This document shows, piece by piece, positions 1 through 11,640 of a DNA stretch of 57,486 nucleotides (its first letter is position 1; each line of letters begins with the position of its first letter). The stretch is from contig JAUCBJ010008760.1 in NCBI GenBank assembly GCA_032718475.1, forward strand, positions 1 to 57,486, written 5' to 3'. The notes beneath the pieces are model-generated. The model did not search any database. It was not told the origin of the DNA and saw only the letters and a program-made list of their open reading frames with translations. The translations under genes and the position numbers were made by a program. The stretch comes from Nemertoderma westbladi (Eukaryota > Xenacoelomorpha > Nemertodermatida > Nemertodermatidae).

Positions 1-199
1 TCTCATGCCTATGTGCACTGGCATACCGGTACTGACTTGTTGTTTTATACTGCTATTTGCTGTCAGTTCTTCATAATATGGTTGATGAATAATTATATTT
101 ATAATAATAAATGAATTGTTGTGGGGTGAGTGACGGTGAATTAAATATATAATGTAGATAGGACAATATGATAATGCTCTCCATAGCGAAAAATATCAA

Positions 200-286
200 C
201 CGGCCCTATTGGGGCTCGAACCCGGTACCTAGGTTTCAAACTTCTGGTTATCATCAGCCGGGTGACTGTACTGAGCTACCAGTACA
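200..286 (-). repeat. tRNA-derived SINE head
   Basis: Read on the minus strand, an A-box-like stretch (TGGTAGCTCAGT) is followed about 50 nt later by a near-perfect B box (GGGTTCGAGCCC). The flanking bases do not pair as a 7-bp acceptor stem, so this is a pol III-type SINE head and not a functional tRNA gene. The tail was not delimited. Confidence 0.5.
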
Positions 287-292
287 GTAAAT

Positions 293-1525
293 AATTATAT
301 TTGGAATAACGATAAATAACCCCGCAACCCAATATTCTTGATATACCGAAGGTAAGAGAGAAAGGTTACCAATAACGATTGTGACTTATGTTAAAGTGGT
401 TTGAAGTGAATCTAATGTTATTTGATAGACCCTACATGAGTCAGCCTGTGTTCCTTTTATATGTGACTAAAATCAGTGAAGATTGGCAGATTAGTGTGCA
501 GTATTGTGCAGCATAGTGTATGAGTGAGTCTGTTAAAGAAGCAATTCCTAAAGAATGCGCCATATATGTGGATTATAATTAAGCCATATCGTTGCGAGTA
601 GTTTAAGTCATAACTCTGTTTATGTAGATAAAGCGCCACGTCCTAAAGGAACTGTTAATATTACCGAAGGTGAATAATATTGTCAGAGATTATATAATAC
701 TGTCAGTCGAATAATACATTAGGCTTACATAGCAATAAAAATTAAACCGTCGAACCCAATCTCCCGGGAATATCCAGCGGGTGAATGGTCGCGCACGGAT
801 TGGTTTCGACTAGTGTAGTGAATCAAATACTTGTCATAGACTAAAAAGCAGATTTATTATCTAGAAGACATTCTAATTTGGCGGGTTAAACTGCCAAAGG
901 TCTGAAAGCGCGAACATTACCGGTACTATTAATATCACAAACACACTAGAGGCACACTGGAAATTAAATTTTGATCAAGTTTACCATTATAAATTACAAA
1001 ATTAAACTTAAAAGTGAAAGGAGCAGCCTATCGAGGTGGGTCTAACCAAAACAATAAATATATGATTACTAAAACAAATTTCGAATTAAGGAAAATGAGC
1101 AGGATTCAGAAGCATGGCTTTTATAACCAAAACAATAAATGATAACAGTACTGTACAAGCACTGAAACAACATGTACAGTAAAATGTGGGTGCCTTAGTG
1201 TGATCTTGTGACGTGCCACTTTCATTACATACTATCAGTATATTTAGTTACAAAATATTACCATAGAGTGGGTCCAACTTTCCTACAACTACTACCTATT
1301 AGCTCTAGAAAGAGGACGTTTCGTAATGAACATTATTATTAGTGTATATTACAGTAATATATTAAAGTGCCTCATTTTTAGTTTCAGATATATTTTTTTT
1401 ATTTGGCAAGTGATTCTTTTGATTTTTTTGGGCAAGTGACTCATTGGGCAAGTGACTGCAATGCACCCAGCCCCGATGAGACTACATTAATTCAATGACT
1501 GCTTACTACGTGAGATCATATATAT
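293..1525. other. Gene-free AT-rich interval
   Basis: No credible coding region or complete mobile element was seen. Two copies of a short module ending CTAACCAAAACAATAAAT (about 1042 and 1124) match a module found inside other repeats at 14.1 and 19.4 kb. Confidence 0.4.
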
Positions 1526-1529
1526 TGAA

Positions 1530-1712
1530 TCTATAACTGAAACTGTAACTGAATTTTATCACGATCAAATCTGTAACTGAAACTGAAATGCTCAATTTTA
1601 TAATACTGAAACTGTAACTGTAACTGAAATGTTACACTTTGTAATACTGAAACTGTAACTGTAACTGAAATGCAAAACTTTGAATACTGAAACTGTAACT
1701 GTAACTGAAATT
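1530..1712. repeat. ~40-bp tandem repeat (CTGTAACTGAAA-rich)
   Basis: About 3.5 imperfect units of 40-41 bp, each containing AATACTGAAACTGTAACTG twice-reiterated sub-motifs. Unit starts at 1602, 1643 and 1683 fix the period. Confidence 0.75.
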
Positions 1713-1868
1713 AGTCAAAATTGATTCAGTTCTCAACACTAGTAGGCTGTGGGGGTGACTTGATACATCTTGGAAATTTTAAAAAAAGAACGAAGTCCCC
1801 ACCTAACAGGGATATAAAATTATGGCTAAAATTAAAAATAACTCCATTTTTTATGGCAAAATATTTCA

Positions 1869-2218
1869 TATTTAACAAGTTAAATTGCACTTTAAAAACG
1901 AAAAGACCTTCATTGCATAGTGACATCCTGACACCAGTAAGTAAGACAAAACATTTTAGAAAAAACTGGAAACTAAAACAATGAATTTAAGCACACATTT
2001 TGCAAATTTAAGGTTTAACTGTCTAAGTAAAGATAAAATATTTTAGAAAATTTAACATATAAAAATATTTAACAAGTTAAATTGAAGTTTAAAAACGAAA
2101 AAGACTTTCATTGCATTGTGACATCCTGACACCAGTAAATAAGACAAAACATTTTAGAAAAAACTGCAAACTAAATCAATGAATTTAAGCACAAATTTTG
2201 CCAAATCAACGTTTAAGT
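1869..2218. repeat. Direct duplication, two ~150-bp copies
   Basis: Positions 1869-2020 recur at 2066-2218 with an offset of about 197 bp. Shared landmarks include TTTAACAAGTTAAATTG, GTGACATCCTGACACCAGTA and AAACATTTTAGAAAAAACTG. Copies differ by scattered substitutions. No coding content is supported. Confidence 0.75.
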
Positions 2219-2784
2219 CACAGGTATCAGAACATTAAAAATAATTTTTGAACAACATTAACCCAAAGTGTCAAAAATTCGACCTAGGCCTATATTTTGA
2301 CATTAAAAAAAAGTGAATTTTTGAAAAATGCATTTTTGGCTCTAGTGATCACAAATGCAAAGCAATGACAAAATTTATTTTACTATTTGATAGACAATTT
2401 ATTCAGACATCTTCTAATATTTCAATTTTTATCATAACATCACACAATCACAGAATCACCCACAATCTACAATCCGTTAAAGAAAAAAAGTATAACTTGC
2501 TGTATCAAATCAAGTCACCTCAATGTATCAAGTCACCCCGAATTACGGTAGCAGACTAGCAGAGTATAGTACCGGTACACTGGTACAGGAGTAGGCCTAG
2601 CAGCCTAGGACAGTACACAGTACAGCAGTAGTAGATGGCAGAATGGTGATTGTCGAGCTCGAGAGAACTGTCTGCGATAGGCCAGTAGGCAGTGGACAGG
2701 TCACAGGTAGGCAACAATCTAGTTCAGTAGTTTAGTTACTAAGTCTGTAAGTCGGGGCGAACAGCGAGGTAACGGTAGCGCAGC
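2219..2784. other. Gene-free interval
   Basis: Noncoding, with several short palindrome-like words (ACCGGTAC, TAGGCCTAG, ACAGTAC). I see no gene or defined element. Confidence 0.35.
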
Positions 2785-4281
2785 GCCCATCAGCCCGTAG
2801 GACAAGTCCCTAAAAGGTGCCACCCTCCTCCATAGCGCGGGAAATTCAAATGATTGAAAGACATGTAATTTCTACTGGAAAGGGTGGCAGATCATATCTG
2901 CTACCTATATTTTGGCGGTAAATTCAAATCTGTTATAACGTTGAATACATGAATAGAGTAAGACTAATGTAATTCATTGAATCAGAATAAATTATTTCTT
3001 ATCGGTTTAACTCACTCATCCGTTATTGTTGTTGTTTTATCTATTCTGGGGCTTCGAGCAGCACGTGAACAACTAAACCAGCACGTTAACTAGTCTGGGG
3101 CTTCGAGCAGCACGTGAACAACTAAACTGGCTGGATACACTAGTCTGGGACTTCGAGCAGCACGTGAACAACTAAGCTGACTGGTTAGCTAGTCTGGGAC
3201 TTTGAACAGCACGTGAACAACTCAGCTGACTGGTTAACTAGTCTGGGACTTCAAGCAGCACGTGAACAACTAAGCTGACTGGTTAACTAGTCTGCGACTT
3301 CGAGCAGCACGTGAACAAAACTAAACCAGCACGTTAACTAGTTTGGGGCTTCGAGCAGCACGTGAACAACTAAGCTGACTGGTTAACTATAGTCTGGGAC
3401 TTCCAGTAGCACGTGAACAACTAAGCTGACTGGTTAACTAGTCTGGGACTTCGAGCAGCACGGAACAAAACTAAACCAGCACGTTAACTAGTTTGGGGCT
3501 TCGAGCAGCACGTGAACAACTAAGCTGACTGGTTAACTATCAGACTATAGTCTGGGACTTCCAGTAGCACGTGAACAACTAAGCGGACTGGTTAACTAGT
3601 CTGGGACTTCGTGCAAAATTGAGGAGGGGGGGGGGGGGGGGGGGGGTCGGGGGATTTGGCTCAACTTCTATCAGTAAAATGTAAAGAACATTTAATATTT
3701 GCTTGTATCAGTTATAATTACATCAGAACATTATAATTATAACAATATAGCAGGGAACTGATAGTAAAATATATCGCAGGTAAGCCTACTACTGTCAGAC
3801 TGTAATAACAATAGGTGTATAATGCTTCTGCCTATACTGCTATATCTGTCCCAGACATGTACCAGACTAGTTAACCAGTCAGCTTAGTTGTTAACGTGCT
3901 GCTCGAAGTCCCAGACTTGTTAACCAGCCAGTTTAGTTGTTCACGTGCTGCTCGAAGCCCCAGACTAGTTAACGTGCTGGTTTAGTTGTTCACGTGCTGC
4001 TCGAAGTCCCAGAATAGATAAATCAACAACATTACCGGATGAGTGAGTTAAACCGATATTAAATAATTTATTCTGATTCAATGAATTACATTGGCAGATT
4101 GGTCTTACTCTATTAATGTATTCAATGTTAAAACAGATTTGAATTTACCGCCAATATATAGGTGGCAGATCTGATCTGCCTCCCTTTCCAGTACAAATAA
4201 CATGTCTTTCAATCATTTGAATTTCCCGCGCTATGGAGCAGGGTGGCACCTTTTAGGGACTTGTGCCCGTCTGCCCGTAGG
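2785..4281. mobile_element. Foldback transposon with tandem-repeat arms
   Basis: The element occupies 2802-4264. Its ends are inverted copies: the left begins ACAAGTCCCTAAAAGGTGCC and the right ends with the complement. The inverted arms run about 240 bp (2802-3045 and 4018-4264). Inside them lie 49-bp tandem units, about eleven on the left (3045-3610) and three inverted on the right (3860-4017), nearly all with a CACGTG core. The centre carries 21 consecutive G (3626-3646). Flanks 2785-2801 and 4265-4281 form a 17-bp direct repeat matching at 15 positions, adjacent to both ends. There is no transposase ORF, so it is non-autonomous. The architecture recalls Drosophila FB and sea urchin TU foldback elements; superfamily undetermined. 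Confidence 0.8.
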
Positions 4282-4912
4282 CCTACAAATGTAGCGGAAG
4301 GCGTTATATATGAAGTGAAGACCTGAAGACTAGGCCTACCTAGCTAGCTCAGTACGGTAGCTGCCTACCTTCAAACCTTGCAGCCTTGGCCTAGCAGCCT
4401 AGCCTCTGAGCCTAGGCTGCTAGGCTCTTCTGCCCTTGAGGCTTGAGCAGTTGAGCCCTGCCCTCTATACAGCTATAAGCTGATAAGCCTACTTCAGTAC
4501 AGCTTACAGCAGTACCGGTCTGCCGGTACCCTACTTATAACTGATAACAGTCTGACAGTCACAGCTGACAGTCAGACAGTATAAAGTTAACCAGGGGGTG
4601 TCACTGTCTGATTTCCATGTGAAATTACTGAATTATGTGTATGTGTTTATGAATACCGACCGGCACCATTATGCATTAGCTAGTTAGGCAGTTAGGGTAC
4701 ACTGGTACAGAGGTAGGTTTCTACCCTAACTGTTAGCTGATTAGCGCAGTGCGCAGTTGCGGTAAGATATAAAACCTGATAGTGCAGTGCGCAAGTGCAG
4801 CAGCTGCAGTACAGCAGTAGGCCTAGTACAGTATTACTGTAGTAAGTACAGCACAGCCTGCCAGTAGTCAGTCAGGCAGTTAGTAATGCAGTTTTAGTAG
4901 TATATCAAGTCA
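4282..4912. other. Gene-free interval rich in short palindromes
   Basis: Noncoding. Words such as TAGGCCTA, CAGTACAG, ACCGGT and GCAGCTGC occur repeatedly. No ORF or complete element is supported. Confidence 0.35.
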
Positions 4913-5173
4913 GGAGGCCTATGTCCTGTGTCACGGCTGTACATGTATGGGTGTTGTTGAATAAATGGGAATCAACACAACTTAATTGGAGTGGTAGGGT
5001 TTACTGTAGAAGGTCACCCATGGTGGTGAACAGGCATTCCTTTAGGAAACAAAGTGGAAGGGTTTACTGTACCCATGGTGGTGAACAGGCATTCCTTTAG
5101 GAAACAAAGTGGATGGGTTTACTGTGGAAGATCACCCATGGTGGTGAACAGGCATTCCCTGGCTTAACGAGCC
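4913..5173 (+). repeat. Short copy of the 63-bp-unit repeat family
   Basis: Three tandem units start at 4990, 5053 and 5108, the middle one lacking 8 bp. The unit carries CACCCATGGTGGTGAACAGG. The copy ends at the same junction, TGGCTTAACGAGCC, as the seven-unit copy at 42.8-43.4 kb, so both derive from one dispersed element. The tRNA-like head of the other copy is missing here. Confidence 0.75.
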
Positions 5174-6230
5174 GAGCTCAATTTAAACTGAAAAGTTAAC
5201 TTTATTTCAATTTTACTGTATGTATGCATGTGATATATTGTAAACTACTGAGGTACACTTTATTTTATTTAGGCAAGTCAATTTTATTATATAATTTTAA
5301 ACACGTATTATCCTGCCGTCCAAGCTCAGTATATTGATCTAATTGGACATAGCCCGATTTACTTAAAACAATGTAAAATTAATTAGCGGTATTATGATTT
5401 ATTTATATATTCAGTATTGTGCAATATGTATTTATATGGGAAAAAAATCAATCAATCAAACCATGCCCTGAAATATTCACTGTGTAGTGTTAGTTGTTGT
5501 TATTCAGGTACCTGAACCCACCTCCCAATAATTTCTACAAATCTTATTGAAATTGCATGAAATTTAAAATTCTACAGTTAATGTTCCTGGAGACTTTTTC
5601 AAAATCCTCAATGATGCCATCTGGGCATCAGTCGGAATATTGATCACAATAAAATTTCCTACCAAAATCACCCAAAACATTTACTAAATACTCCCATGCA
5701 AGGTTCAGTGAAAATCCTGTACGGCATATCAGCCAGGCTAATCTGTAACGATGTTTTTTTTCTTACTGTTCGAATATCCACAGGAAGACCTGTAGACCCC
5801 TGCTTCGTATTCAGTGAGTAGTGCCATCATTATTATTATGTATCAATGACTTGCCTTTAGTAATAGATTCAAAGTTATGTTCTGTTTCTAGTCTGTTAGG
5901 CGAGATATTGGTTGATTCACTTTCATTGTATTCTCTGTTAATAGTTTGTTCTGAATTGATGTTTCCATTATTAGATGTTAGTGATCATTTAAGTCTCTTC
6001 TGTCTATCTATATCTGACATCTTAGTAAGCCCCCCCCCCTGACTCCAGGATATACTAGATGTAGCTATGCACTGCACAATTCATAAAACGTAATCGTAAA
6101 ACGTAAACGTAACAGTTAGGTGAACACAGTAATAAATTATTATAAACTAATAACTTAACTGTAGGACTATTGTACTGTACCTATTTTTACATTGCGCCCG
6201 GGAGGTGAGATTTAACTGCAGAATTAAAAG
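5174..6230. other. Gene-free interval with possible LINE 3' tail
   Basis: An AAAAAAATCAATCAATCAAA run near 5440-5460, preceded by AT-rich sequence, resembles a LINE 3' terminus. A 10-base C run lies near 6030. A 73-codon ORF at 5821-6042 is not convincing as a gene. Confidence 0.3.
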
Positions 6231-6239
6231 AATGTTGAT

Positions 6240-7130
6240 TATTAGGTTTTTTATTCTTCAGTATCAGGCAGAGCGTTCCAATTTTTAATACCGTTAAAAA
6301 GTAAAGTCTTATCAGTTTCGAAGGATTTACAATAGATACGATAGGAACGATATTTAGGTAATTGGGACCCTGGATAAAAAGTATTAGATAACTTTTTGAA
6401 ATTTATATTTATAACAAACCTAAAAATTTACATAAATTTGCAGCGCCACCTAGCGGTGCAGAATTATTTTTACAAAATTTCTCCTGATAGATATGTTGCC
6501 CCATCTTTGATCTATCATATCAAAAAACTTTTTCATGATTAGATTAGTAAAAGCCTGTAAAAGCCTTTAGAGTTTTAATCCCAACCAAGTTTTTTTTATT
6601 GTTAACTAGTATTAACTAATATTAAATAGCGAAAAATAAAATTTTCTGACCTGTCATGTAGAATAGCATCTTAAGTACCCATATTCCAAATTATAGCCAA
6701 AACCAATCAATTTTGAAACGCTGAGAGTGATAAGTGGAAGAGTTCTCCGAAAATGGTGTACCACCCCCTTAATAAATCGTACTACTTTATTCTGAGCTAT
6801 GTACGTTTGTAATTTACATGTAAGCTGTTTGAGTATGCCTTCATACCAAGAAGAGCAGGCATTAGTCCATGTGACAGTGTATTAAAGAAGATCAAAGCAT
6901 CTTGCGAGAGTCGGTGTTGAAACTATTTTAGTTTCTGTTATGTTAGAAACTTAAGCCTACTGGTAAGTTTCGAAAAATATTTTTCACTGTGCTTTCTTCT
7001 GATAAGCAGTTATCCAATGTGGCGCCTAAATATTTAACTTCCTTTTTAATTTCTATCTTACTGTATGTCCATTAATAGTGACTTCAAACTTAGATACCTT
7101 TTTTAATTTTCTTTGCAAACCAAAAATACT
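6240..7130 (-). mobile_element. Decayed LINE reverse transcriptase C-terminal region
   Basis: Conceptual minus-strand translation gives broken segments typical of the region after the RT domain in CR1/Rex-like LINEs: KYLG-like text near 7000, then ACSSWYEG (about 6850) followed by an NKVVRFI-like stretch, and LFNGIKNWNALPDT near 6270. Frames change repeatedly. An insertion of roughly 370 bp (about 6395-6770) with AAGGGGGTGGTACACC at one end splits the fragment. It is inactive; the family is assigned by resemblance only. Confidence 0.55.
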
Positions 7131-7777
7131 TTCAAAAAATAGATAACACAATCTGAATTGCGTTGAGTAATAGCAGAGATATGTGCGTTAACAAGCTACA
7201 TGGTTTTGCATCAGCCCGAGGCTATGTTATTACATATTTAATAAGTACATAATAATAATTCTGTAACATTTTTTTTTATCAAATGCTCCGAAATAATGCA
7301 ATACCTCTTTAATCATACTACTACGTAGCTATTCATACATAAACGAAATGTTCCAGACATAACAACATTGTTTAACAACCTCGTTCTTCGACATCGGTAG
7401 TTATACGGTTTATTTTGCTTCAGGTGAATATATAAAAGATTGAATAATATAATATTTTGTGTCCAGTCCCCCCCCCTCCCATATCCCCTTAAGTTATATT
7501 TTTAAATTCGTCCCTTTTCGTGCCGTGACAGACATATTTTTGACATTCCTATAAATATTGATAAAGGGTGTCGATAATTCGATATATAAAACAACTTATA
7601 GTGAAGATACGGTTGAAAATTATTTTCCTGCAAAATTTACATATTATTTTTAAATTGTTTTTGTTAATTTAGTAATGCACCATAAGTCCATAAACCGAGA
7701 TAAATCACAGCTGTCTGTATTCCATTAGCACACATATTAAACCGGTTGTTAAAGATAAACAATAGCGATTAGTTGAA
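7131..7777. other. 3' flank of the NEMF gene
   Basis: No gene seen. Read on the minus strand, an AATAAA hexamer at 7409-7414 is a plausible NEMF polyadenylation signal, giving a 3' UTR of about 370 nt. A short C-rich run occurs near 7467. Confidence 0.35.
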
Positions 7778-10700
7778 CTACCGTACTGTTTGTTTAGAAT
7801 AAAGTGGAACAGTTAGTTTGACTTTCCCCGGCATATTATGAGACAAATCAACATCCTTTACAGACTTTATTAAATCTTTCTCCTGTTGCGTGGCGCCGCG
7901 GTCGCTGTTGAATATCTGAAGGGCGGCTTTCGCAGCCCTTCCTTTCTTGCTAGTCCCCGGAGTTATTTTCACTTTGTATTTGTAGGACAGCATAGTCTGG
8001 TATGGGGCCACTACCGGAACAGCAAAGAGCAGTAAATCCTCGGATATAGGGCAGCCAGTGAGAGAATCCAAGACAGAAACGTCCTCACCAGGCAGTTCAA
8101 TGTTCTCCTCAACTAGAACCGCTTGTTTCTCGTCATCAGATCCAACATCATCATTTACAATTGACTCCAAAATAGTATCTTCCGCGATCCCCTTGCTATC
8201 ATGTTGATCACCAGCCACTGTCGGTGGATTCCATTGGGTGCCATGTTGATCACCACCCACTGGTGGTTTCCCTTGGTTAACATTTCGACACCCGATTACT
8301 GGTGCTTTCCCTTGGTTACCATGTCTCCCACCCTTTCCCTCTACAACATTTTTCTTTTCGTTTTTCCTTGGCCGCCTCTCTCCACCCGATGCTAATAACT
8401 TCATTCTAGCTTCTCTCTCTTCATCATCCTGATCTTTGTATTTCTGCATTTTCTTCTTCAGCTTTGATTTCTGTCCCCTTTTCATTTGTGGAACCGGAGG
8501 ATCTGTAGATGATAAACTCTTTACATCAACGCCATCATCCTTATTATTAGTTAAATAGTTCGGTGTATGAGTTTCCGAATCTAATGATAATGAATCACAC
8601 CGATCGGCAATGCCACTACCTCCACTCACATTAACCACATCATCAGGCTCTTCCAGGACAAGGATATCCACCTCATCTTCATTCAATACTCCACTTATAG
8701 ACTCGACTTCCTGTTGTTTTTTCCGTTCTCTCCGTTGTTTAGCAGACAGTCTCGCTTTGGATGGACCCGGCTGGGGCCTCTTGGACAGGTCAATGACCTC
8801 GCCACCTCCAAGACTCACCAGGTAACCTTCGTCAACCAAATCAACTGGCTCTTCCAGCTTCAACTTATCGACACCTTTAATTTGAGTTAATTCGATTTTA
8901 GTATCGGGAAATTCAACTTCATCATCTTCATCCTTCTCCGTAATTTCTTCATTGACAGTATCGATAATTTTGCTAACTTTCTCCATGTATTCATCGTCTA
9001 TCTCAACATCCTGGTTGTCCTTGGAAACATCTCGGCTAGACGAGTCGGATGTAGATGCCGACTGTCGCTCCCCTTGATGCCTCGCCACGCAGGTCTCCTC
9101 CAGCTTGAAGAGAAACCCGAACCCCAACAGCAGTTGGGTGTGGGGCAGGTAATTCTTCTTACCGCGGATCATAAAGGCCCCAGTGGTGAGGTATTCACCG
9201 GTCGGTGCAGTCTTAGAGACCTGATGGTGGTGGACCCACCAGCCGCTGGTGACCACTCTAGCAGCCCACGCGGCGCTCAAACATACCGCCATGGTGCCGG
9301 CTTCCTCCAGGGTACGCGCCGGGGGTGGCTGGCCGCCCGGGTTCTTTACTACGATGCTGGAGGCACCGTGCAGATCTGCGTGGACATAGACATCAGAAGG
9401 GCCCCGCAGATGTCGTTTCACTATCAACTCGTTCTGCTGCGAGTCGCGACCTCCGATAACCAACAAGTTATCCGAACTAATAAACCAAAAGAATTTCTCC
9501 CACCAAAACGTTTTACGCGCTTTCTGTATGTTTGTGATGGTGTCAACAGCTTTCATCTTCTCTTTTGTCTTCCTCTGGGCGGCCTTCAAGGCTTTCTCTG
9601 AAGCTGCTATTGTTTTCTCCTGCTTTTTAGCAGCAAATCGTTTATGGTCGTAGTATTTGGTGGCGTTGCAATACGCCGAAAGACCTAAATCTATCTCCAA
9701 TTCCTTGGTTGAAGAAGCTTCTTCTTCTTCGTCGCTATTAACATACGGATCTTCAAGTTTCAGGGTCATTTTATTGCGTTCCAGTTGGAGTTTCATTATA
9801 GCGGAAGCAACTTTATCACCAGTTTGTTTGGCTTCATCCACCATGGCTTCGACGTCTTTCCAAGACAAACGATGAGCGAGGAAGCTGTTAACCACAATGA
9901 TAGCGCGATCCACTGTATCCACGTTATAAAGAATAAGGTCGGCTCTAGATTTATCTTCCTGTTGGCTCTTCGCTAGACCTTCTAGCCTCCGTTCGTGGTC
10001 CTTCTTTACGTTGGATAACTTCTTTAATGCTCCCTTTTCTTGCTGAACAACTCTCTGGTCTATTTTTTGACCCTCTAGCTGAGAATAAAACGAGTCGACT
10101 GCAACATTAAAACTCGAGAATTCCCGAAAATCTCTAGATTCCAACTGGGAAAATAAATAAGGTTGGAATTCTTCGTAGTCAGATCTTAGAGTATCGCCAT
10201 CTTTGGGTTTATTATATTTCTTTAATATTATAAATCCTTTATCTAAAACTTCGCTAACATCAGCAAGTTGGATACCATATCGCAGCGCTTCAATAACTTT
10301 ATCTATAAGTTCAGGAGATTCTAATATTTCACGAACTTTAATTCCCTCGCTAATTCCTGCCTTACATAAACAATGAGTTGTCAAGGCAATACCGAATGGG
10401 AACACGTGATTAACGGCGCGAACAAGCAAGTCATCTGGGGCCGCGGATAACACGGAATGGAGACCACTGGGGTCAGGGATTGGCGGGAGTTGCCGACACG
10501 CGGTTACCGGGTAGGTTTCCCGAACCGCGAATACAACGTCTTCCTCTACGTCTGTTCGGACCCGCAAGAGATTCAGTATGGTGTACTGGTAGTCCGTTAA
10601 AATAACGTTGCCTCTATCATAGAGCTCAACGACGATATGATAGGCGGCCTCGTCGTAACCGAACTGTAGGTCGACGACTCGATCTATTCCGAGTTGTGAG

Positions 10701-10969
10701 ACGTTGACGCACCGACGTGTTCGGAGATGTTTCCTCAGTTTCATCGTGAAGTTACTCGGCATTTGGTGTTTGGGCCACTCGAATTCGGTGAGATGCATTC
10801 GAACGCCGGATTCGAACAGCAGCATTCGCTTGTTGTCGGGTTTGGCGAGTTTCAGCAAGTAGGTTTTGTTGTTTACATCGTATATGTTGGCGACTCGCAA
10901 CCCGATTACTGCGGCACGAATCTCCGGCAGCACAGCTCGGATATCCAAAGTTGTAAATTTGGTTTTCAT
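7778..10969 (-). CDS. NEMF: NEMF / Rqc2 / Tae2 family ribosome quality control factor, intronless
   Basis: One uninterrupted ORF of 1063 aa, against about 1076 for human NEMF, begins MKTKFTTLDI and aligns along its whole length with the family. NEMF binds peptidyl-tRNA-bearing 60S subunits after ribosome stalling, recruits Listerin and drives C-terminal tailing of the nascent chain. An NFACT-N domain fills the first ~200 residues and keeps D9 and the D96-R97 pair needed for tailing. A coiled-coil region follows (about 290-480). The NFACT-R domain spans about 485-600 (FWFISSDNLLVIGGRD; YVHADLHGASS). A conserved basic segment MKRGQKSK starts at 829. NFACT-C spans about 965-1055 (LDSLTG; YKYKVKITPG). 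Residues 880-925 hold an imperfect Gly/Gln/Pro-rich repeat. The ATG has A at -3. Vertebrate orthologs have many introns, so a single exon suggests retroposition or intron loss; the frame is intact, implying function. Confidence 0.96.
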   Translation of the reverse strand: MKTKFTTLDIRAVLPEIRAAVIGLRVANIYDVNNKTYLLKLAKPDNKRMLLFESGVRMHLTEFEWPKHQMPSNFTMKLRKHLRTRRCVNVSQLGIDRVVDLQFGYDEAAYHIVVELYDRGNVILTDYQYTILNLLRVRTDVEEDVVFAVRETYPVTACRQLPPIPDPSGLHSVLSAAPDDLLVRAVNHVFPFGIALTTHCLCKAGISEGIKVREILESPELIDKVIEALRYGIQLADVSEVLDKGFIILKKYNKPKDGDTLRSDYEEFQPYLFSQLESRDFREFSSFNVAVDSFYSQLEGQKIDQRVVQQEKGALKKLSNVKKDHERRLEGLAKSQQEDKSRADLILYNVDTVDRAIIVVNSFLAHRLSWKDVEAMVDEAKQTGDKVASAIMKLQLERNKMTLKLEDPYVNSDEEEEASSTKELEIDLGLSAYCNATKYYDHKRFAAKKQEKTIAASEKALKAAQRKTKEKMKAVDTITNIQKARKTFWWEKFFWFISSDNLLVIGGRDSQQNELIVKRHLRGPSDVYVHADLHGASSIVVKNPGGQPPPARTLEEAGTMAVCLSAAWAARVVTSGWWVHHHQVSKTAPTGEYLTTGAFMIRGKKNYLPHTQLLLGFGFLFKLEETCVARHQGERQSASTSDSSSRDVSKDNQDVEIDDEYMEKVSKIIDTVNEEITEKDEDDEVEFPDTKIELTQIKGVDKLKLEEPVDLVDEGYLVSLGGGEVIDLSKRPQPGPSKARLSAKQRRERKKQQEVESISGVLNEDEVDILVLEEPDDVVNVSGGSGIADRCDSLSLDSETHTPNYLTNNKDDGVDVKSLSSTDPPVPQMKRGQKSKLKKKMQKYKDQDDEEREARMKLLASGGERRPRKNEKKNVVEGKGGRHGNQGKAPVIGCRNVNQGKPPVGGDQHGTQWNPPTVAGDQHDSKGIAEDTILESIVNDDVGSDDEKQAVLVEENIELPGEDVSVLDSLTGCPISEDLLLFAVPVVAPYQTMLSYKYKVKITPGTSKKGRAAKAALQIFNSDRGATQQEKDLIKSVKDVDLSHNMPGKVKLTVPLYSKQTVR

Positions 10970-11640
10970 GTTATCGGTAGGTAACGATGAGTACGAAAGT
11001 ATAATACAGTAATAATAGCAGAAGTATAATAAAATATGATCTTTAGTTGGGATGGAACCTTACCATTAGGCATATAAAACCAGTCAAGGTACCGGTACTT
11101 TCTGACTTTATTCTTTATTGTACCTCTACCTGCCTACGACTGTACTACAGTACTACCTGACTACTGTGCTATGGACCGGTAATACAGTATAACTACACAA
11201 CTAGGGTAGGCCTGACTTAGAACAATGATTGAAATAATTGAATAAATACTGACTTACAGACTTAGGCCCTAGGCTATATAATACGGTAGGCCTACCACCA
11301 TGGGCATGGCCTACCTGCCTACTGTAATACTGTAATATAAAATATTTTATTCAAAAATTGAAACATTTCTTTCCTCGATCAGTTTCAACAGCTTCAAAAA
11401 AAGTTTTAACTTTTACCGGTCTGCCGGTTTGTCCGCTCACACGTTTTCGTACGCTCACGTCACGCACAAACTATTACTATTACATTAAGTGAACCAGGTA
11501 CACCAGGAACGGTACACCAGGCAACAGCTATTGTCAAATTTTAGTTTCACATTCATCTGCTGTTGTACCAGTACCAATAAGCATTGGTACTGCAGAGAAA
11601 ATTCGCAAGAGAATTCGTAGAGACTGAAACACCAGATGAA
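10970..11640. other. Upstream flank of NEMF
   Basis: Noncoding, with many short palindromes (TAGGCCTACC, ACCGGTAC). It must include the NEMF 5' UTR and promoter, but no TATA box or initiator could be assigned. Confidence 0.35.

Noticed and set aside
200-286. Functional tRNA gene on the minus strand
   Set aside because: No 7-bp acceptor stem could be formed; treated as a SINE head.
5821-6042. LINE RT fragment on the plus strand (CINDLPLVIDSK)
   Set aside because: The opening resembles an RT motif, but the rest does not and no flanking RT text was found.
9074-9601. 175-codon plus-strand ORF
   Set aside because: Antisense shadow of the NEMF coding sequence, whose identity is certain on the minus strand.
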